Origin: Sphingomonas panacisoli
GTDB taxonomy: Bacteria > Pseudomonadota > Alphaproteobacteria > Sphingomonadales > Sphingomonadaceae
Assembly (NCBI RefSeq): GCF_007859635.1
Contig: NZ_CP042306.1
Coordinates: 2,294,001 to 2,358,000, forward strand
Reading direction: 5' to 3'
DNA: 64,000 bases
Every line of letters starts with the position of its first letter. The stretch's first letter is position 1. Position numbers and translations under genes: made by a program. This document shows, piece by piece, positions 51,965 to 61,916 of this stretch. Under the pieces are notes generated by a model, which saw only the letters and a list, made by a program, of their open reading frames with translations, searched no databases and had not been told where the DNA came from.

Positions 51965-52555
51965 TTACGGCCGGGGCGCGATCCGGTCGAGCGCAAGGTT
52001 GAGAGCGAGCACGTTCACGCGTGGCTCGCCGATGAAGCCCAACAGCGGATAGGCGGTGTTGTCCGCCACTAGTGCCTTCACCTTGTCCGACGCGACCCCG
52101 CGCGCCTTCGCGACGCGCGCCGCCTGGAACAAAGCCGCCTCGGGGCTGAGATCGGGATCGAGCCCCGAGGCGGAGGCCGTCACCAGGTCGGCGGGAACGT
52201 TATTACCTGGGGCGGAGGCTTTGGCTGCGGCGAGGTCGGTCTTGACGCGATCTACCAGCGCCTGGCTGGTCGGGCCGAGGTTTGACCCTGACGAGGCGGT
52301 GGCGTCGTAACCGTTCTTGCCGGCGGCGGAGGGGCGGCCGTGGAAATAGGCGTCGCTTGCGAAGGCCTGACCGATCAGCGCCGAGCCGATGACGTTGCCC
52401 TTGGCTTCCTTGATTAGGCTACCATTTGCGGCGGCCGGCGCAATGATCTGGCCGATACCGGTAATAGCAGCGGGATAAACGAGCCCGAGCAGCGCGGCGA
52501 ACAGCAGCGTCAGCACGAGAGCTGGGCGCAACGATGAAGTGAGGTCCTTGAACAT
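51965..52555 (-). CDS. kdpC: KdpC subunit of the potassium-transporting ATPase
   Basis: 196 residues from ATG 52555. One N-terminal helix (RPALVLTLLFAALLGLVYPAAITGIGQ) and the family signatures GSALIGQAFASDAYFHGRPSA, YDATASSGSNLGPTSQAL and VPADLVTASASGLDPDLSPEAA. KdpC stabilises the KdpFAB complex and helps nucleotide binding at KdpB. It begins 11 bp after the KdpB stop. The open frame upstream of this start is only a shadow of kdpB. Confidence 0.95.
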   Translation of the reverse strand: MFKDLTSSLRPALVLTLLFAALLGLVYPAAITGIGQIIAPAAANGSLIKEAKGNVIGSALIGQAFASDAYFHGRPSAAGKNGYDATASSGSNLGPTSQALVDRVKTDLAAAKASAPGNNVPADLVTASASGLDPDLSPEAALFQAARVAKARGVASDKVKALVADNTAYPLLGFIGEPRVNVLALNLALDRIAPRP

Positions 52556-52566
52556 ATCGATTGTCC

Positions 52567-54585
52567 TCAGGCGAGGTGAAGGCTGACGACGGCGAGGTCG
52601 ATCAGCTTGATGCCGACGAACGGCGCGATCAGGCCGCCAAGCCCGTAAACGGCGAGGTTCCGTGCGAGCAGCGGGCCCGCACCGATCGCGCGATACTTCA
52701 CGCCCTTCAGCGCGAGCGGGACGAGGCACGGGATGATCAGCGCGTTGAAGATGATCGCCGACAGGATCGCGCTTTGCGGGCTGGCGAGGCCCATGATGTT
52801 GAGCACGCCGAGACCCGGGTAGAGCGCGACGAACATCGCAGGGATGATCGCGAAATATTTCGCCACGTCGTTGGCGATCGAGAATGTCGTGAGCGCGCCC
52901 CGCGTCATCAGCAGTTGCTTGCCGAGTCCGACCACCTCGATTAGCTTGGTCGGGTCGCTGTCGAGATCGACCATGTTGCCGGCTTCGCGCGCAGCCTGCG
53001 TGCCGGTGTTCATCGCGACGCCGACATCCGCCTGCGCGAGTGCGGGCGCATCGTTGGTGCCGTCGCCACACATCGCGACCAGCTTGCCGCCCTGCTGTTC
53101 CTTGCGGATCAGCTCCAGCTTGTCCTCCGGCGTCGCCTCGGCAAGGAAGTCATCGACCCCGGCTTCGGCAGCGATGGCGGCGGCGGTCAGGGGGTTGTCG
53201 CCGGTAATCATCACCGTGCGGATGCCCATCCGGCGCAGTTCGGCGAACCGTTCGCGGACGCCAGCCTTGACCACGTCCTTGAGCGCCACCGCGCCGAGCA
53301 ACCGGTCGTCTCGGACGACCGCGAGCGGAGTCTTGCCACCTCGTGCGATGTCGTCGGTGATCTTCTTGAGTTCAGCGGCACCGGGGGCGTCGGTGGCCAG
53401 CGACTTCAGGATCGAGTCCACTGCACCCTTCAACACCGCCACGCCGCCGACCTTGACGCCTGACGCGCGCGTCTGGGCTGTGAACGGAATGACCTCGGCA
53501 TCGCTGGGCAAGGTCGCAGCGGCGGCGAACTTGTCGCGCGCCAGCACAACGATCGATCGGCCCTCGGGCGTCTCGTCGGCCAGACTGGCAAGCATCGCCG
53601 CGTCGGCCAACGCCTTGACCTCGATACCCGTAACCGGGCGGAACTCGCTCGCCTGGCGGTCGCCGATCGTGATCGTGCCGGTCTTGTCTAGCAGCAAGGT
53701 ATCGACATCGCCCGCCGCCTCGACAGCGCGGCCCGACTTGGCGAGCACGTTGAAACGGATCAGGCGATCCATGCCCGCAATGCCGATCGCCGACAGCAGC
53801 GCCGCGATCGTGGTCGGGATGAGCGTGATCAGCAGCGCCGCTAGAATCGCGACCGGCACGCTGCCGCCAGCATAGCTCGCGAACCCGGGGATCGTGCCGA
53901 CCGCAATAAGGAAAATGATCGTCAGGCCGACCAGCAGGATGGTCAGCGCGATTTCGTTCGGCGTCTTCTGCCGCTCAGCCCCTTCGACCAACGCAATCAT
54001 GCGGTCGAGGAAGCCCTGCCCCGGCTCCTGCGTGACGCGAACCTTGATGCGGTCGGAAATGACGCGGGTGCCCGCCGTCACGGCGGAGCGGTCGCCACCC
54101 GCCTCGCGGATCACCGGAGCGCTTTCGCCGGTGATCGCGGCTTCGTTGACCGACGCGACACCCTCGACGACTTCGCCGTCGGCCGGGATCAAGTCGCCGG
54201 TCTCGACCAGCAAAATCTCGCCCTTCGCAAGCCGCCACGCCTCGATCATGCCCCAGGTATCGCCGACGCCGGTCAAGCGCTTGGCCTGGAGTTCCGACTT
54301 GGTCGCCCGCAGGCTTGCCGCCTGCGCCCGCCCGCGCCCCTCGGCCAGCGCCTCGGCGAACGTGCCGAACAGCACCGTCAGCCACAGCCAGACGATGAGC
54401 TGGAACTGGAACCCGATCCCAAGCTTCTCGCCGCCGATCGCCAGCAGCACGGTCAGCAGCAAGGCGATCACCGCCGTCGTGAACAGCACCGGGTTCTTGA
54501 TCAGCTGACGCGGGTCGAGTTTCTTGAAGGCGTCGCCGATCGCCGGGACGATCAACTCGCCCGAGAACATTGAGGTCGTGGTCAT
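52567..54585 (-). CDS. kdpB: KdpB, P-type ATPase catalytic subunit
   Basis: 672 residues. Phosphorylation site [13 protein letters not shown], actuator motif [17 protein letters not shown], nucleotide-domain [17 protein letters not shown] and hinge [22 protein letters not shown]. Helices at both ends (MIGVALF-type membrane regions at residues 25-90 and 210-280, and at the C-terminus) place it in the inner membrane. It hydrolyses ATP to drive K+ through KdpA. It starts 10 bp after kdpA and is followed closely by kdpC. Confidence 0.96.
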   Translation of the reverse strand: MTTTSMFSGELIVPAIGDAFKKLDPRQLIKNPVLFTTAVIALLLTVLLAIGGEKLGIGFQFQLIVWLWLTVLFGTFAEALAEGRGRAQAASLRATKSELQAKRLTGVGDTWGMIEAWRLAKGEILLVETGDLIPADGEVVEGVASVNEAAITGESAPVIREAGGDRSAVTAGTRVISDRIKVRVTQEPGQGFLDRMIALVEGAERQKTPNEIALTILLVGLTIIFLIAVGTIPGFASYAGGSVPVAILAALLITLIPTTIAALLSAIGIAGMDRLIRFNVLAKSGRAVEAAGDVDTLLLDKTGTITIGDRQASEFRPVTGIEVKALADAAMLASLADETPEGRSIVVLARDKFAAAATLPSDAEVIPFTAQTRASGVKVGGVAVLKGAVDSILKSLATDAPGAAELKKITDDIARGGKTPLAVVRDDRLLGAVALKDVVKAGVRERFAELRRMGIRTVMITGDNPLTAAAIAAEAGVDDFLAEATPEDKLELIRKEQQGGKLVAMCGDGTNDAPALAQADVGVAMNTGTQAAREAGNMVDLDSDPTKLIEVVGLGKQLLMTRGALTTFSIANDVAKYFAIIPAMFVALYPGLGVLNIMGLASPQSAILSAIIFNALIIPCLVPLALKGVKYRAIGAGPLLARNLAVYGLGGLIAPFVGIKLIDLAVVSLHLA

Positions 54586-54595
54586 GTCGATGTCC

Positions 54596-56299
54596 TCAGA
54601 AAAGCTGGCCGTTGATCATCGCGAGATGATCGGCGATCGGACCGAGCGCGAGGCTGGGAAGGAAAGTCAGACCGCCGAGGATCAGGATGATCCCGACCAG
54701 CAGACCGATCCAAAGACCGCCCGTGGTCGGGAACGATCCCGCACCGGCTGGCGTGTGTTTCTTGGCCGCTAGGCTGCCGGCGATGGCGAGCACGGGGACG
54801 ATCACGAAGAACCGCCCGACCCACATCGCAACCGCTAGCAGGCCGTTATACCAGGGTGTTCCGGCAGTCAGGCCAGCGAAAGCGGACCCGTTGTTCGCGG
54901 TGGCAGACGCGAAGGCATAGAGCATTTCGCTGAACCCATGCGGCCCCTTGTTGAGCGGCCCGGCGAGCCCGTCCGGCATCACGGCGCTCAATGCTGTGAA
55001 GCCTAGGATCGATAGCGGCAGCACCGCGATCGCCAGCACCGCGAGCTTGACCTCGCGCGCCTCGATCTTCTTGCCGACATATTCGGGCGTGCGGCCGACC
55101 ATCAGCCCGGCGACGAACACCGCGAGGATCGCGAACAGCAGGAAGCCGTAGATACCCGCACCGACACCGCCGATCACCACTTCGCCAAGCTGCATGTTGA
55201 ACAGCGGAACCAGCCCGCCGAGCGCGGTCATGCTGTCGTGCATCGCGTTGACCGCGCCGCACGACGCAGCCGTTGTGACCGCGGCAAACAAGGCGCTGGC
55301 AGCCGTGCCGAAGCGAACTTCCTTGCCCTCCATGTTCGCGCCGGCGAGGCCTATATTGTGGAGCACCGGGTTGCCAGCAGCTTCCTGCCAATAGGCGACC
55401 GTCGTGCCGGCGAGGAACAGGATCGTCATCGCGCCGAGAATTGCCCAACCCTGGCGCGTATCCCCGACCGCCTTGCCGAACGTGTAGGTCAGCCCGACAC
55501 CGATCGCGAAGATCGACAGCATCTGGACCAGATTGGTCAGCGCGGTCGGGTTCTCGAACGGATGCGCCGAGTTGGCGTTGAAGAAGCCGCCGCCGTTGGT
55601 GCCGAGCATCTTGATCGCCTCCTGGCTCGCGACGGGACCCAGCGCGATCGTCTGTTTCGCGCCTTCGAGCGTGGTCGCGTCGACCGACATGGCGAAGGTC
55701 TGCGGCACGCCGCTGATCACGAAATACAGCGCGTAGACGACGCAGATCGGCAGCAGGACGTAGAGCGTGACTCGAGTCATGTCGGCCCAGAAATTGCCGA
55801 CGCCCTTCGCCTCGTGTCGCGAGAAACCACGAAACAGCGCAAAGGCGATCGCAATGCCCGTTGCGGCACTCAGGAAATTGTGGATCGTCAGCGCGAGCAT
55901 CTGACCGAGGTTCGAGACCGTCGCCTCACCAACATACCACTGCCAGTTGGTGTTGGTGACGAAGCTGATCGCGGTGTTCATCGCGCCATCGGCGCCAAGG
56001 CCCGGCAGACTTCGCTGATTGAGCGGTAGCCAGCCCTGCGCGCGCAGGATGATATAAGTAAAGATCGCGGTGACGAGTTGGAACACCAGCATGTGCACCG
56101 CGTAACGCCGCCAGCTCTGATCGGCCTCCGGATCGATTCCGGACAGCTTGTAGAACCCGCGCTCGACCGGCCCGAGCACGACATGGAGCGGCGTCTGGCG
56201 TCCCTCGTAGAGCGAGAACAGCCATAACCCAACGGGCTTTGCGAGCGCCGCCAGAAAGGCGATGAAGAGAGCGATCAACGCCCAGCCTTGCCAGGTCAT
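54596..56299 (-). CDS. kdpA: KdpA, potassium channel-like subunit
   Basis: 567 residues from ATG 56299, chosen because [26 protein letters not shown] is the family N-terminus and the ATG overlaps the kdpF stop (TGATG). Selectivity-filter-like loops are visible: [44 protein letters not shown] and [14 protein letters not shown]. It binds and conducts K+ in the KdpFABC pump of the inner membrane. The longer frame upstream is a shadow of the small genes. Confidence 0.95.
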   Translation of the reverse strand: MTWQGWALIALFIAFLAALAKPVGLWLFSLYEGRQTPLHVVLGPVERGFYKLSGIDPEADQSWRRYAVHMLVFQLVTAIFTYIILRAQGWLPLNQRSLPGLGADGAMNTAISFVTNTNWQWYVGEATVSNLGQMLALTIHNFLSAATGIAIAFALFRGFSRHEAKGVGNFWADMTRVTLYVLLPICVVYALYFVISGVPQTFAMSVDATTLEGAKQTIALGPVASQEAIKMLGTNGGGFFNANSAHPFENPTALTNLVQMLSIFAIGVGLTYTFGKAVGDTRQGWAILGAMTILFLAGTTVAYWQEAAGNPVLHNIGLAGANMEGKEVRFGTAASALFAAVTTAASCGAVNAMHDSMTALGGLVPLFNMQLGEVVIGGVGAGIYGFLLFAILAVFVAGLMVGRTPEYVGKKIEAREVKLAVLAIAVLPLSILGFTALSAVMPDGLAGPLNKGPHGFSEMLYAFASATANNGSAFAGLTAGTPWYNGLLAVAMWVGRFFVIVPVLAIAGSLAAKKHTPAGAGSFPTTGGLWIGLLVGIILILGGLTFLPSLALGPIADHLAMINGQLF

Positions 56300-56388
56300 C
56301 AGAACTTCTCCGGCCGCACGAGCACGGCAATGAGGTAGAGGAGGAGGCCGAACGCGGTGACGCCCGCTAGTGCGAGGTGAAGCGTCAT
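56299..56388 (-). CDS. kdpF: KdpF small membrane subunit
   Basis: 29 residues: one helix ([20 protein letters not shown]) ending in the KdpF signature RPEKF. Its TGA shares bases with the kdpA ATG, and its own ATG overlaps the stop of another tiny gene. KdpF stabilises the pump complex. It is too short for routine gene calling and is read directly from sequence. Confidence 0.9.
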   Translation of the reverse strand: MTLHLALAGVTAFGLLLYLIAVLVRPEKF

Positions 56389-56468
56389 GCGTTGTCGCAC
56401 AGCCGCACGAAGGCGAGCGTCGCGAGGAACAGGCCGCCAAGAATGGCAAGCCAGGTGATGTCGGGCAT
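56385..56468 (-). CDS. 27-residue membrane peptide at the head of the kdp operon
   Basis: Encodes one hydrophobic helix ([18 protein letters not shown]) followed by RLCDNA. A perfect GGAGG ribosome-binding site sits 6 bases upstream, and its TGA overlaps the kdpF ATG (ATGA), so it is probably translated first and couples translation of the whole operon. I recall similar short genes ending in ...CxRL/CDRL before kdpF in other phyla, but no function is known to me. Confidence 0.7.
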   Translation of the reverse strand: MPDITWLAILGGLFLATLAFVRLCDNA

Positions 56469-56615
56469 GGGAAGCCTCCGAATGGGTCGGCAGGCGAGAT
56501 AGGCGCGATGGGCATTAAGGTTCGCGGGCGAATCCGGGGCATTCGCATTAAGAAGCCATAAGGAACGCCGCCGCAGGGCTTTTCACGCGCGCGCGGCAGT
56601 GCCTAGGTAACGGCC

Positions 56616-59240
56616 ATGACGGATACCCGGCCCTCCCCCGATGCGCTGCTTCGCGCCGCGAAGGCGGAGTCGCGCGGGCGGCTCAAGATCTTTCTCGGCG
56701 CCGCCCCCGGCGTCGGCAAGACGTTCGAGATGCTGCAGGAGGGCGCCGAGCGGCGGCGCGCGGGCACCGAAGTTGTCATCGCGGTGGTCGAGACGCACGG
56801 TCGTACAGAGACCGAGACGCTACTTGCGCCGCTCGAGGTGATGACGCGCCGGACGATCGACTATCAGGGGCATACGCTCGAAGAGATGGATATCGACGCG
56901 GTCCTCGACCGGCGGCCGCAACTCGCGCTGGTCGACGAGTTCGCGCATACGAACGCGCCGGGCAGTCGCCATCCAAAGCGATGGCAGGACGTCATGGAAC
57001 TGCTCGACGCCGGGATCGACGTCTACACCACGCTCAACGTTCAGCACGTCGAGAGCCTCAATGACGTCGTGGCGAGTTTCACTCGCGTCCGCGTGCGGGA
57101 GACGGTGCCCGACAGCGTGTTCGATGGCGCAGAAGTCGAAGTTGTCGATCTACCCCCCGACGAGCTGATCGAGCGCCTAAAGGCAGGAAAAGTCTATATC
57201 CCCGCGGAAGCAACGCGGGCACTCGATCGTTTTTTCTCCAAGGCAAACCTGACAGCGCTACGTGAGATGGCGTTGCGTCATGCGGCGATGAGCGTTGATA
57301 GAGCGCTGACCGATCACCTCGATGCGCAGGCCGTAACCGGCACCTACGCGGGGGGCGAACGCGTCCTGGTCGCCGTGAGCGAATTACCCGGCGCTGACAA
57401 CCTCGTTCGCACGGCCAAACGCCTCGCCGACGCGCTGCGCGCGCCATGGCAAGCGGTCTTCATCGAAACCCCGCGCGCGGCCGGGTTCGGAGAGGAGCAA
57501 CGACGGCAAGTCGCCGATACGCTCGGCCTCGCGGCGAGTTTGGGCGCGACAATCGCGACTGTTCCCGCCGAGAACGTCACCGCCGGTCTGCGCGAGCAGA
57601 TCACCGAGGCCAGAATCACGCAACTCGTCATCGGCAAATCGAGCCGCAATTGGTGGTTCGCGTTACGTCACGGTTCGGTGGTCGAAGCGATGCTCGCGGT
57701 GAGCGAAGGCTTGGCGGTTCACGTCATTCCGGCGGGCGAGGCGCCGCCTCGCGTCCGCACCGCAGTATCGCAAAGCGACTGGAGTTTGGCGTTGTATGGT
57801 CTCGCCGTGATCGCTTTGGTCGGTGCGACGACCGGGCTGGCGCATCTAGCCGAGCCATGGATCGGGGTCGGCGGCATTGACCTTATCTACCTCCTGCCGG
57901 TGATCGTGGCGTCTGGGCGGTTGGGACTGTGGCCGGGCGTCGCGACCGGCGTGCTTTCGGGCTTAGCCTATAACTTCTTCTTCCTGCCCCCCATCTACAC
58001 GTTCACGATCGCCGAGCCCGAAAGCGTGCTAACGATGTTCGTCCTGATCGGCATCGCGGTGCTGACTGCCAACCTGACCGGTCGACTCAAGATTCGCGCG
58101 ACGATCGGCGCCCGCAGTGCACAGGAGAACGCAGCAGTAGCCGGTTTCGGCCAGGCACTTGCGCGCGCGTCGCATTGGCAGGCGACCAGCCAGACCATCG
58201 CGACCGAGTTTTCCCGGCTGCTCGGCGTGACCACAGTCGTGCTCGATCAGCAGGACGGAGAGTTGGTGCCGATCGCCGCGGCGCCGGGCGAGGCACCGAT
58301 ACTCGGTACCGTTGATCGCGCTGCCGCCGACTGGGCATGGAGCAAGGCCGAACCTGCCGGTGTTGGCACTGCGACGCTGATCTCTGCCGACTGGCAGTTT
58401 CAGCCGTTAGTGACATCGCTCGGCACGTTGGGAGTTGTTGGTCTGCTGGCTGACGATGGCGGCGATCCGGTCGGCGCGGGACGAGCGGTGCTGCTCACAA
58501 CGATCCTCGGCCAAGCTGCCTTGGCGCAGGAACGGCTGAAACTCGAGGACCAACTCCGCGACGTGTCGGTATTGCGCGAGCGCGACCGATTACGCGCCGC
58601 ACTGCTGTCATCGATCGGCCATGATTTGCGGACGCCGCTGACCTCGGTGGCTGCTTCGATCGACGCCTTAGCTCAACGGCATCCTGACGCCGAAGCGATA
58701 CCAATGGCGCGCGCTGATATCGCGCGGCTGCGACGGTTCCTCGACAATCTGCTCGATATGGTGCGCATCGACACCGGCGCGCTTCGCGTCTCGCCCGAGC
58801 CCGTCGATCTTACTGACGCTGTCGCGAGCGCGGTTCACGACCTCAAAGATCTACTGCGCGGCAATGACATCGATCTGCGCGTGCCGGCTAACCTGCCGCT
58901 TGTGCAAGCGGATCCGGTGCTCCTGCATCACATCCTGATTAACCTGCTGGCCAACGCAGCGATACATGGCGGTGCCGGGCCAATCGAGATTGTCGGGGAG
59001 CGCACGCCCGAAACCGTGACACTATCGATCTGCGACGACGGGCCAGGTTTAGAGCCCGGAGCCGAGCGACGCGTGTTCGAGACTTTCGCGCAAGGAGCCG
59101 GCAGCGATCGCCTCGGCGGCAGCGGGTTAGGACTCGCCATCGCAAAGGGCTTTGCCGATGCGATGGACGTTTCAATTGCCGCTTCTAACGCGATCGGAAA
59201 AGGGGCCAGGTTCAGCCTGGTTTTTCACCCGAAGAACTAG
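56616..59240 (+). CDS. kdpD: KdpD sensor histidine kinase
   Basis: 874 residues. N-terminal KdpD domain with Walker A GAAPGVGKTFEML (28-40) and LVDEFAHTNAPGSRHPKRWQD, a Usp-like region (about 235-360), four membrane helices (about 390-490), a GAF-like region, then HisKA LLSSIGHDLRTPL (His669) and the HATPase NLLANAAIHGG, ICDDGPGL and GSGLGLAIAKGF. It senses low K+ and turgor and phosphorylates KdpE. It is transcribed away from kdpFABC; the 147 bp between hold both promoters. The usual order in many bacteria is kdpDE together. Confidence 0.95.
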   Translation: MTDTRPSPDALLRAAKAESRGRLKIFLGAAPGVGKTFEMLQEGAERRRAGTEVVIAVVETHGRTETETLLAPLEVMTRRTIDYQGHTLEEMDIDAVLDRRPQLALVDEFAHTNAPGSRHPKRWQDVMELLDAGIDVYTTLNVQHVESLNDVVASFTRVRVRETVPDSVFDGAEVEVVDLPPDELIERLKAGKVYIPAEATRALDRFFSKANLTALREMALRHAAMSVDRALTDHLDAQAVTGTYAGGERVLVAVSELPGADNLVRTAKRLADALRAPWQAVFIETPRAAGFGEEQRRQVADTLGLAASLGATIATVPAENVTAGLREQITEARITQLVIGKSSRNWWFALRHGSVVEAMLAVSEGLAVHVIPAGEAPPRVRTAVSQSDWSLALYGLAVIALVGATTGLAHLAEPWIGVGGIDLIYLLPVIVASGRLGLWPGVATGVLSGLAYNFFFLPPIYTFTIAEPESVLTMFVLIGIAVLTANLTGRLKIRATIGARSAQENAAVAGFGQALARASHWQATSQTIATEFSRLLGVTTVVLDQQDGELVPIAAAPGEAPILGTVDRAAADWAWSKAEPAGVGTATLISADWQFQPLVTSLGTLGVVGLLADDGGDPVGAGRAVLLTTILGQAALAQERLKLEDQLRDVSVLRERDRLRAALLSSIGHDLRTPLTSVAASIDALAQRHPDAEAIPMARADIARLRRFLDNLLDMVRIDTGALRVSPEPVDLTDAVASAVHDLKDLLRGNDIDLRVPANLPLVQADPVLLHHILINLLANAAIHGGAGPIEIVGERTPETVTLSICDDGPGLEPGAERRVFETFAQGAGSDRLGGSGLGLAIAKGFADAMDVSIAASNAIGKGARFSLVFHPKN

Positions 59241-59317
59241 AGTTTCGAACGGCAGCTTTTGCGATCGATGCCATCAACGCTGAACGACGATAGTGGGGCG
59301 CAACATGGACGCGCCGG

Positions 59318-59773
59318 TCAAATATGCATGGGAGCCCGTCTGCGAATAATGGAGTCGAGCGACCACGCACCACCGCCACGCGCGATCAGCGGCAATAGGA
59401 TCGCTGCCCAACTCAAATGCGTCGGCCATGCGTCGGGATAGACGAATATCTCGATTGTCAGCGTCATCATGAATAAAGCGGCCGCCGACACCCGCGTCGC
59501 GAGGCCCAGCACGAGTAAGGTAGAGAAGATGTGTTCCGAATAGGTCGCAGCGACCGCGGCGACGTCCGACGGGATAAGCGGCAGCGCGTACTCGGTGCGG
59601 AACAGTTCGTAGGTGCCGTCGGTGATATGCAGCACGCCGTCGACCTTCGTCCGGCCCGACATGAGGAACACCGCCGCGATCCCGAGACGGGCAACCAGCA
59701 AAAGCAATGCGTCGGGAATGAGAGACGAAAACGAACCGGTCGCGCGGTCATACGCCCGAATGATCGAGGTCAT
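59318..59773 (-). CDS. DoxX-family membrane protein of the bufferin regulon
   Basis: 151 residues with four helices. [24 protein letters not shown] is the DoxX opening, and [21 protein letters not shown] follows. DoxX proteins are often encoded with bufferin genes, where a role in periplasmic redox or maturation has been suggested. It lies 58 bp after the BufA1-type precursor on the same strand and is presumably driven by the same promoter. A GGAGC ribosome-binding site precedes the ATG. Confidence 0.87.
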   Translation of the reverse strand: MTSIIRAYDRATGSFSSLIPDALLLLVARLGIAAVFLMSGRTKVDGVLHITDGTYELFRTEYALPLIPSDVAAVAATYSEHIFSTLLVLGLATRVSAAALFMMTLTIEIFVYPDAWPTHLSWAAILLPLIARGGGAWSLDSIIRRRAPMHI

Positions 59774-59831
59774 GGCATAAAGCTCCGAATAAAGCGGCCG
59801 AGCGCATCTTGCGGCCCGGCCGTAGTAGGCA

Positions 59832-60110
59832 TCACGCCTTGGGCGTCAGCGACCCGTTGCCCTTGGGCGTCTTGGTCGACGTGCACGTGCCGGCCTTGAC
59901 CAGCTTCCACGCGTTGCCCTGGTAGTTGACCTTGGACGTGCCCGCGCAGCTCGTGCCGGCGCCGGCCTTGCAATCATTTTTGCCGGCTAGCGCGACACCG
60001 TAGCATTTTTCCATCGCGGGCTTGGTCTGGGCGGAAGCTGGCGCGGCGATCGCTGCGCCGGCGACGGCAAGAGCGAGGGTGGCAGCCAGCGTGGCGTGAG
60101 TCGAACGCAT
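59832..60110 (-). CDS. bufA1: BufA1-type (DUF2282) bufferin precursor
   Basis: 92 residues. Sec signal peptide ending APASAQT, then a short peptide with four Cys: [27 protein letters not shown] and KAGTCTST. This is the DUF2282 pattern. Bufferins are periplasmic RiPPs in which an MNIO enzyme modifies Cys residues to bind copper. Here the modifying enzymes are encoded 1.8 kb away on the opposite strand. AAGGAT is the ribosome-binding site, and a SigF-type promoter lies about 110 bp upstream. Confidence 0.9.
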   Translation of the reverse strand: MRSTHATLAATLALAVAGAAIAAPASAQTKPAMEKCYGVALAGKNDCKAGAGTSCAGTSKVNYQGNAWKLVKAGTCTSTKTPKGNGSLTPKA

Positions 60111-60219
60111 AAGGTCATCCTTCGATAGGTAACGCCTCCCGAGGCGCGCGGCCCGTCAAGGGACAGCCGGGCCGCGCAGTGACCGGGAAGGAGGCGGAAA
60201 AGCCCGGTCACGATGCCAG

Positions 60220-60245
60220 TTCGCCGCTCGTTTGCGGCCGGTTAC
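60220..60245 (-). promoter_or_regulatory. SigF-type ECF promoter for bufA1-doxX
   Basis: On the minus strand: GTAACC (60245-60240), a 16-base spacer, then CGAA (60223-60220) continuing CTGG. Same motif and spacing as two plus-strand sites at 60289 and 61527. Confidence 0.8.
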
Positions 60246-60288
60246 ACGCAGCCGCGCAAAAGATTCACGGCGGGAGACGGCGTGACGT

Positions 60289-60314
60289 GTAACCTTTATG
60301 CTGTCTGCCACGAA
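60289..60314 (+). promoter_or_regulatory. SigF-type ECF promoter for the sigma factor (autoregulation)
   Basis: GTAACC (60289-60294), 16 bases, CGAA (60311-60314). The sigma-factor ATG follows 20 bases later. The sigma factor therefore likely controls its own operon. Confidence 0.8.
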
Positions 60315-60334
60315 CCAGCTTGCAGGGAGCGCGA

Positions 60335-60874
60335 ATGCGAGCGAGCGAGGACGAATTGCGCGGATTGATGATAAGCGGGCTCGACGGCAACGCCGTCGAT
60401 CACGCCGCGCTGTTGCGCTTGCTCGTCCCCTTGTTGCGCGGCTTCTATCGCCGCCGCGCCAACGGTTCGGCCGACGATATCGAGGACCTTGTCCAGGAAA
60501 CGCTGATCGCGGTGCATACGCGGCGATCGACCTATGACCGCGACCGCATTTTCACCGCCTGGCTGTTCGCCATCGCGCGCTACAAGATGATCGACCATTT
60601 CCGCCGGGTTCGCCGGCTCCAGCCGATCGAGGATCTGGAAGACACGTTGGTCGCGGACGATTTCGAAGAGGCGTCGAGCGCGCGAATGGATATCGACGAA
60701 TTACTCGAAACCCTCCCAGCCAAGCAGGCGCGGATGATCCGCGCGACGCGGATCGACGGGCTGAGCATCGCCGAAGCCGCCGCCGCTGACGGACTTGGGG
60801 AATCCGACGTGAAGATATCGGTCCATCGTGGCTTGAAATCGCTGATTGCACGCATTCAGGGAGGCGATCGATGA
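60335..60874 (+). CDS. ECF sigma factor (SigF-like)
   Basis: 179 residues from ATG 60335, with AGGGAG 5 bases upstream. Sigma region 2 is DDIEDLVQETLIAVHTRRSTYDRDRIFTAWLFAIARYKMIDHFRR; region 4 is TLPAKQARMIRATRIDGLSIAEAAAADGLGESDVKISVHRGLKSL. Pairing with an NrsF-type anti-sigma and the GTAACC-N16-CGAA promoters points to the SigF group of Caulobacter, which responds to metal and oxidative stress. The stop overlaps the anti-sigma start (ATGA). Confidence 0.93.
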   Translation: MRASEDELRGLMISGLDGNAVDHAALLRLLVPLLRGFYRRRANGSADDIEDLVQETLIAVHTRRSTYDRDRIFTAWLFAIARYKMIDHFRRVRRLQPIEDLEDTLVADDFEEASSARMDIDELLETLPAKQARMIRATRIDGLSIAEAAAADGLGESDVKISVHRGLKSLIARIQGGDR

Positions 60875-61512
60875 AAACCGATGATCTAATCGCATCCTTG
60901 TCGAGCAACGTTCCTCCGGTGCGCCGCAATGCTGTGGGTCGCCGATTGACCATCGGACTGGCGCTCGGAGCGTTGGTCTCGCTGTTCTATGTCGTCGTGA
61001 TGATGGGCGTGAGGCCCGACATCATGGTGGCAATGCATGGTTTCCCGTTCTGGATGAAATGGGGATACACAATCTCGCTTGCTGTCGCGGCGACGATCAT
61101 GACGGCGCAACTCGCGCGACCCGACACTCGCCATTTGCGCTGGCTGTGGCTGATGGCGATCCCCGTGTTGTTGCTCGCCAGCGTGGGCGGGATGGAGCTA
61201 ATCCGTACCCCGCAAAGCGAATGGCTGGCGATGTGGCTGGGAGACAGCTGGACAGTATGTCCGTGGCGCGTGCTCGCGCTGGCGATGCCGATCTTCGTCG
61301 GATTGCTCTGGTCGTTCCGCCGGCTCGCCCCGACGCGGTTGCGCGCCGCCGGCGCGGCGGCCGGACTCACCGCCGGCGCGTTCGCCGCCACGGTCTATTG
61401 CGTGCATTGCCCCGAAGTATCGGCGATCTTCGTGCTGACGTGGTATTCGCTCGGCATCTTGCTGGCGACGTCGGTCGGCGCGTTGATCGGGCCGCGCCTG
61501 ATGCAATGGTAA
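60871..61512 (+). CDS. NrsF/DUF1109 membrane anti-sigma factor
   Basis: 213 residues, six hydrophobic helices. A short cytoplasmic head ([20 protein letters not shown]) precedes TM1. Two conserved periplasm-side Cys regions are visible, [10 protein letters not shown] and [12 protein letters not shown], the residues thought to sense metals or oxidants in NrsF. It should hold the sigma factor at the inner membrane until stress. The ATG lies within the sigma stop, ensuring equal production. A SigF-type promoter begins 14 bp after its stop. Confidence 0.92.
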   Translation: MKTDDLIASLSSNVPPVRRNAVGRRLTIGLALGALVSLFYVVVMMGVRPDIMVAMHGFPFWMKWGYTISLAVAATIMTAQLARPDTRHLRWLWLMAIPVLLLASVGGMELIRTPQSEWLAMWLGDSWTVCPWRVLALAMPIFVGLLWSFRRLAPTRLRAAGAAAGLTAGAFAATVYCVHCPEVSAIFVLTWYSLGILLATSVGALIGPRLMQW

Positions 61513-61526
61513 TTTTTCGAGAAGGT

Positions 61527-61552
61527 GTAACCGCCCCTCGACCTGCCCCGAA
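61527..61552 (+). promoter_or_regulatory. SigF-type ECF promoter for bufA2-bufB-bufC
   Basis: GTAACC (61527-61532), 16 bases, CGAA (61549-61552) continuing CTGG, as at the bufA1 promoter. The bufA2 ATG lies 43 bases further. Confidence 0.82.
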
Positions 61553-61595
61553 CTGGAGGAGCCAATCAGGCTCAACAAGTTTCGGGAGATTATCC

Positions 61596-61856
61596 ATGAC
61601 CATCCTTCGCACCGGCGTCAGCTTCGCCGCCGCCGCCGCCGTCGTCGCCATCACCGCCGCCGCACCGACCGCCGCGGTCGCCAAAGGCGCTGCCAAGGTC
61701 CACTGCTACGGCGTCAACACGTGCAAGGGCACGTCGGACTGCAAGTCCGGCAATCACGATTGCAAGGGCATGAACGACTGCAAGGGCCAAGGCTTCAAGG
61801 CGATGACCGCCAAGGCCTGCAAGTCGGCCGGCGGCAGCCTGACCGCGCCGAATTGA
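61596..61856 (+). CDS. bufA2: BufA2-type bufferin precursor
   Basis: 86 residues. Signal peptide rich in Ala ([20 protein letters not shown]), then a Lys/Gly peptide with six Cys in a repeated CKG pattern: [33 protein letters not shown] and KACKSAGG. This matches the BufA2 class of MNIO-modified, copper-binding periplasmic peptides. bufB follows after 60 bp. It differs from the DUF2282 precursor in the same regulon, so one modification system may serve two peptides. Confidence 0.9.
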   Translation: MTILRTGVSFAAAAAVVAITAAAPTAAVAKGAAKVHCYGVNTCKGTSDCKSGNHDCKGMNDCKGQGFKAMTAKACKSAGGSLTAPN

Positions 61857-61916
61857 CCTTCACCGGTTCGGCGGCCGCGTGGCCGCCGGACCGGCTTTTT
61901 TTCGAGAGACGCCACG

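Noticed and set aside
52844..54508. Ser/Ala/Thr-rich plus-strand frames opposite kdpB
   Set aside because: The minus strand encodes intact KdpB with DKTGT and GDGTNDAP motifs; these frames are shadows.
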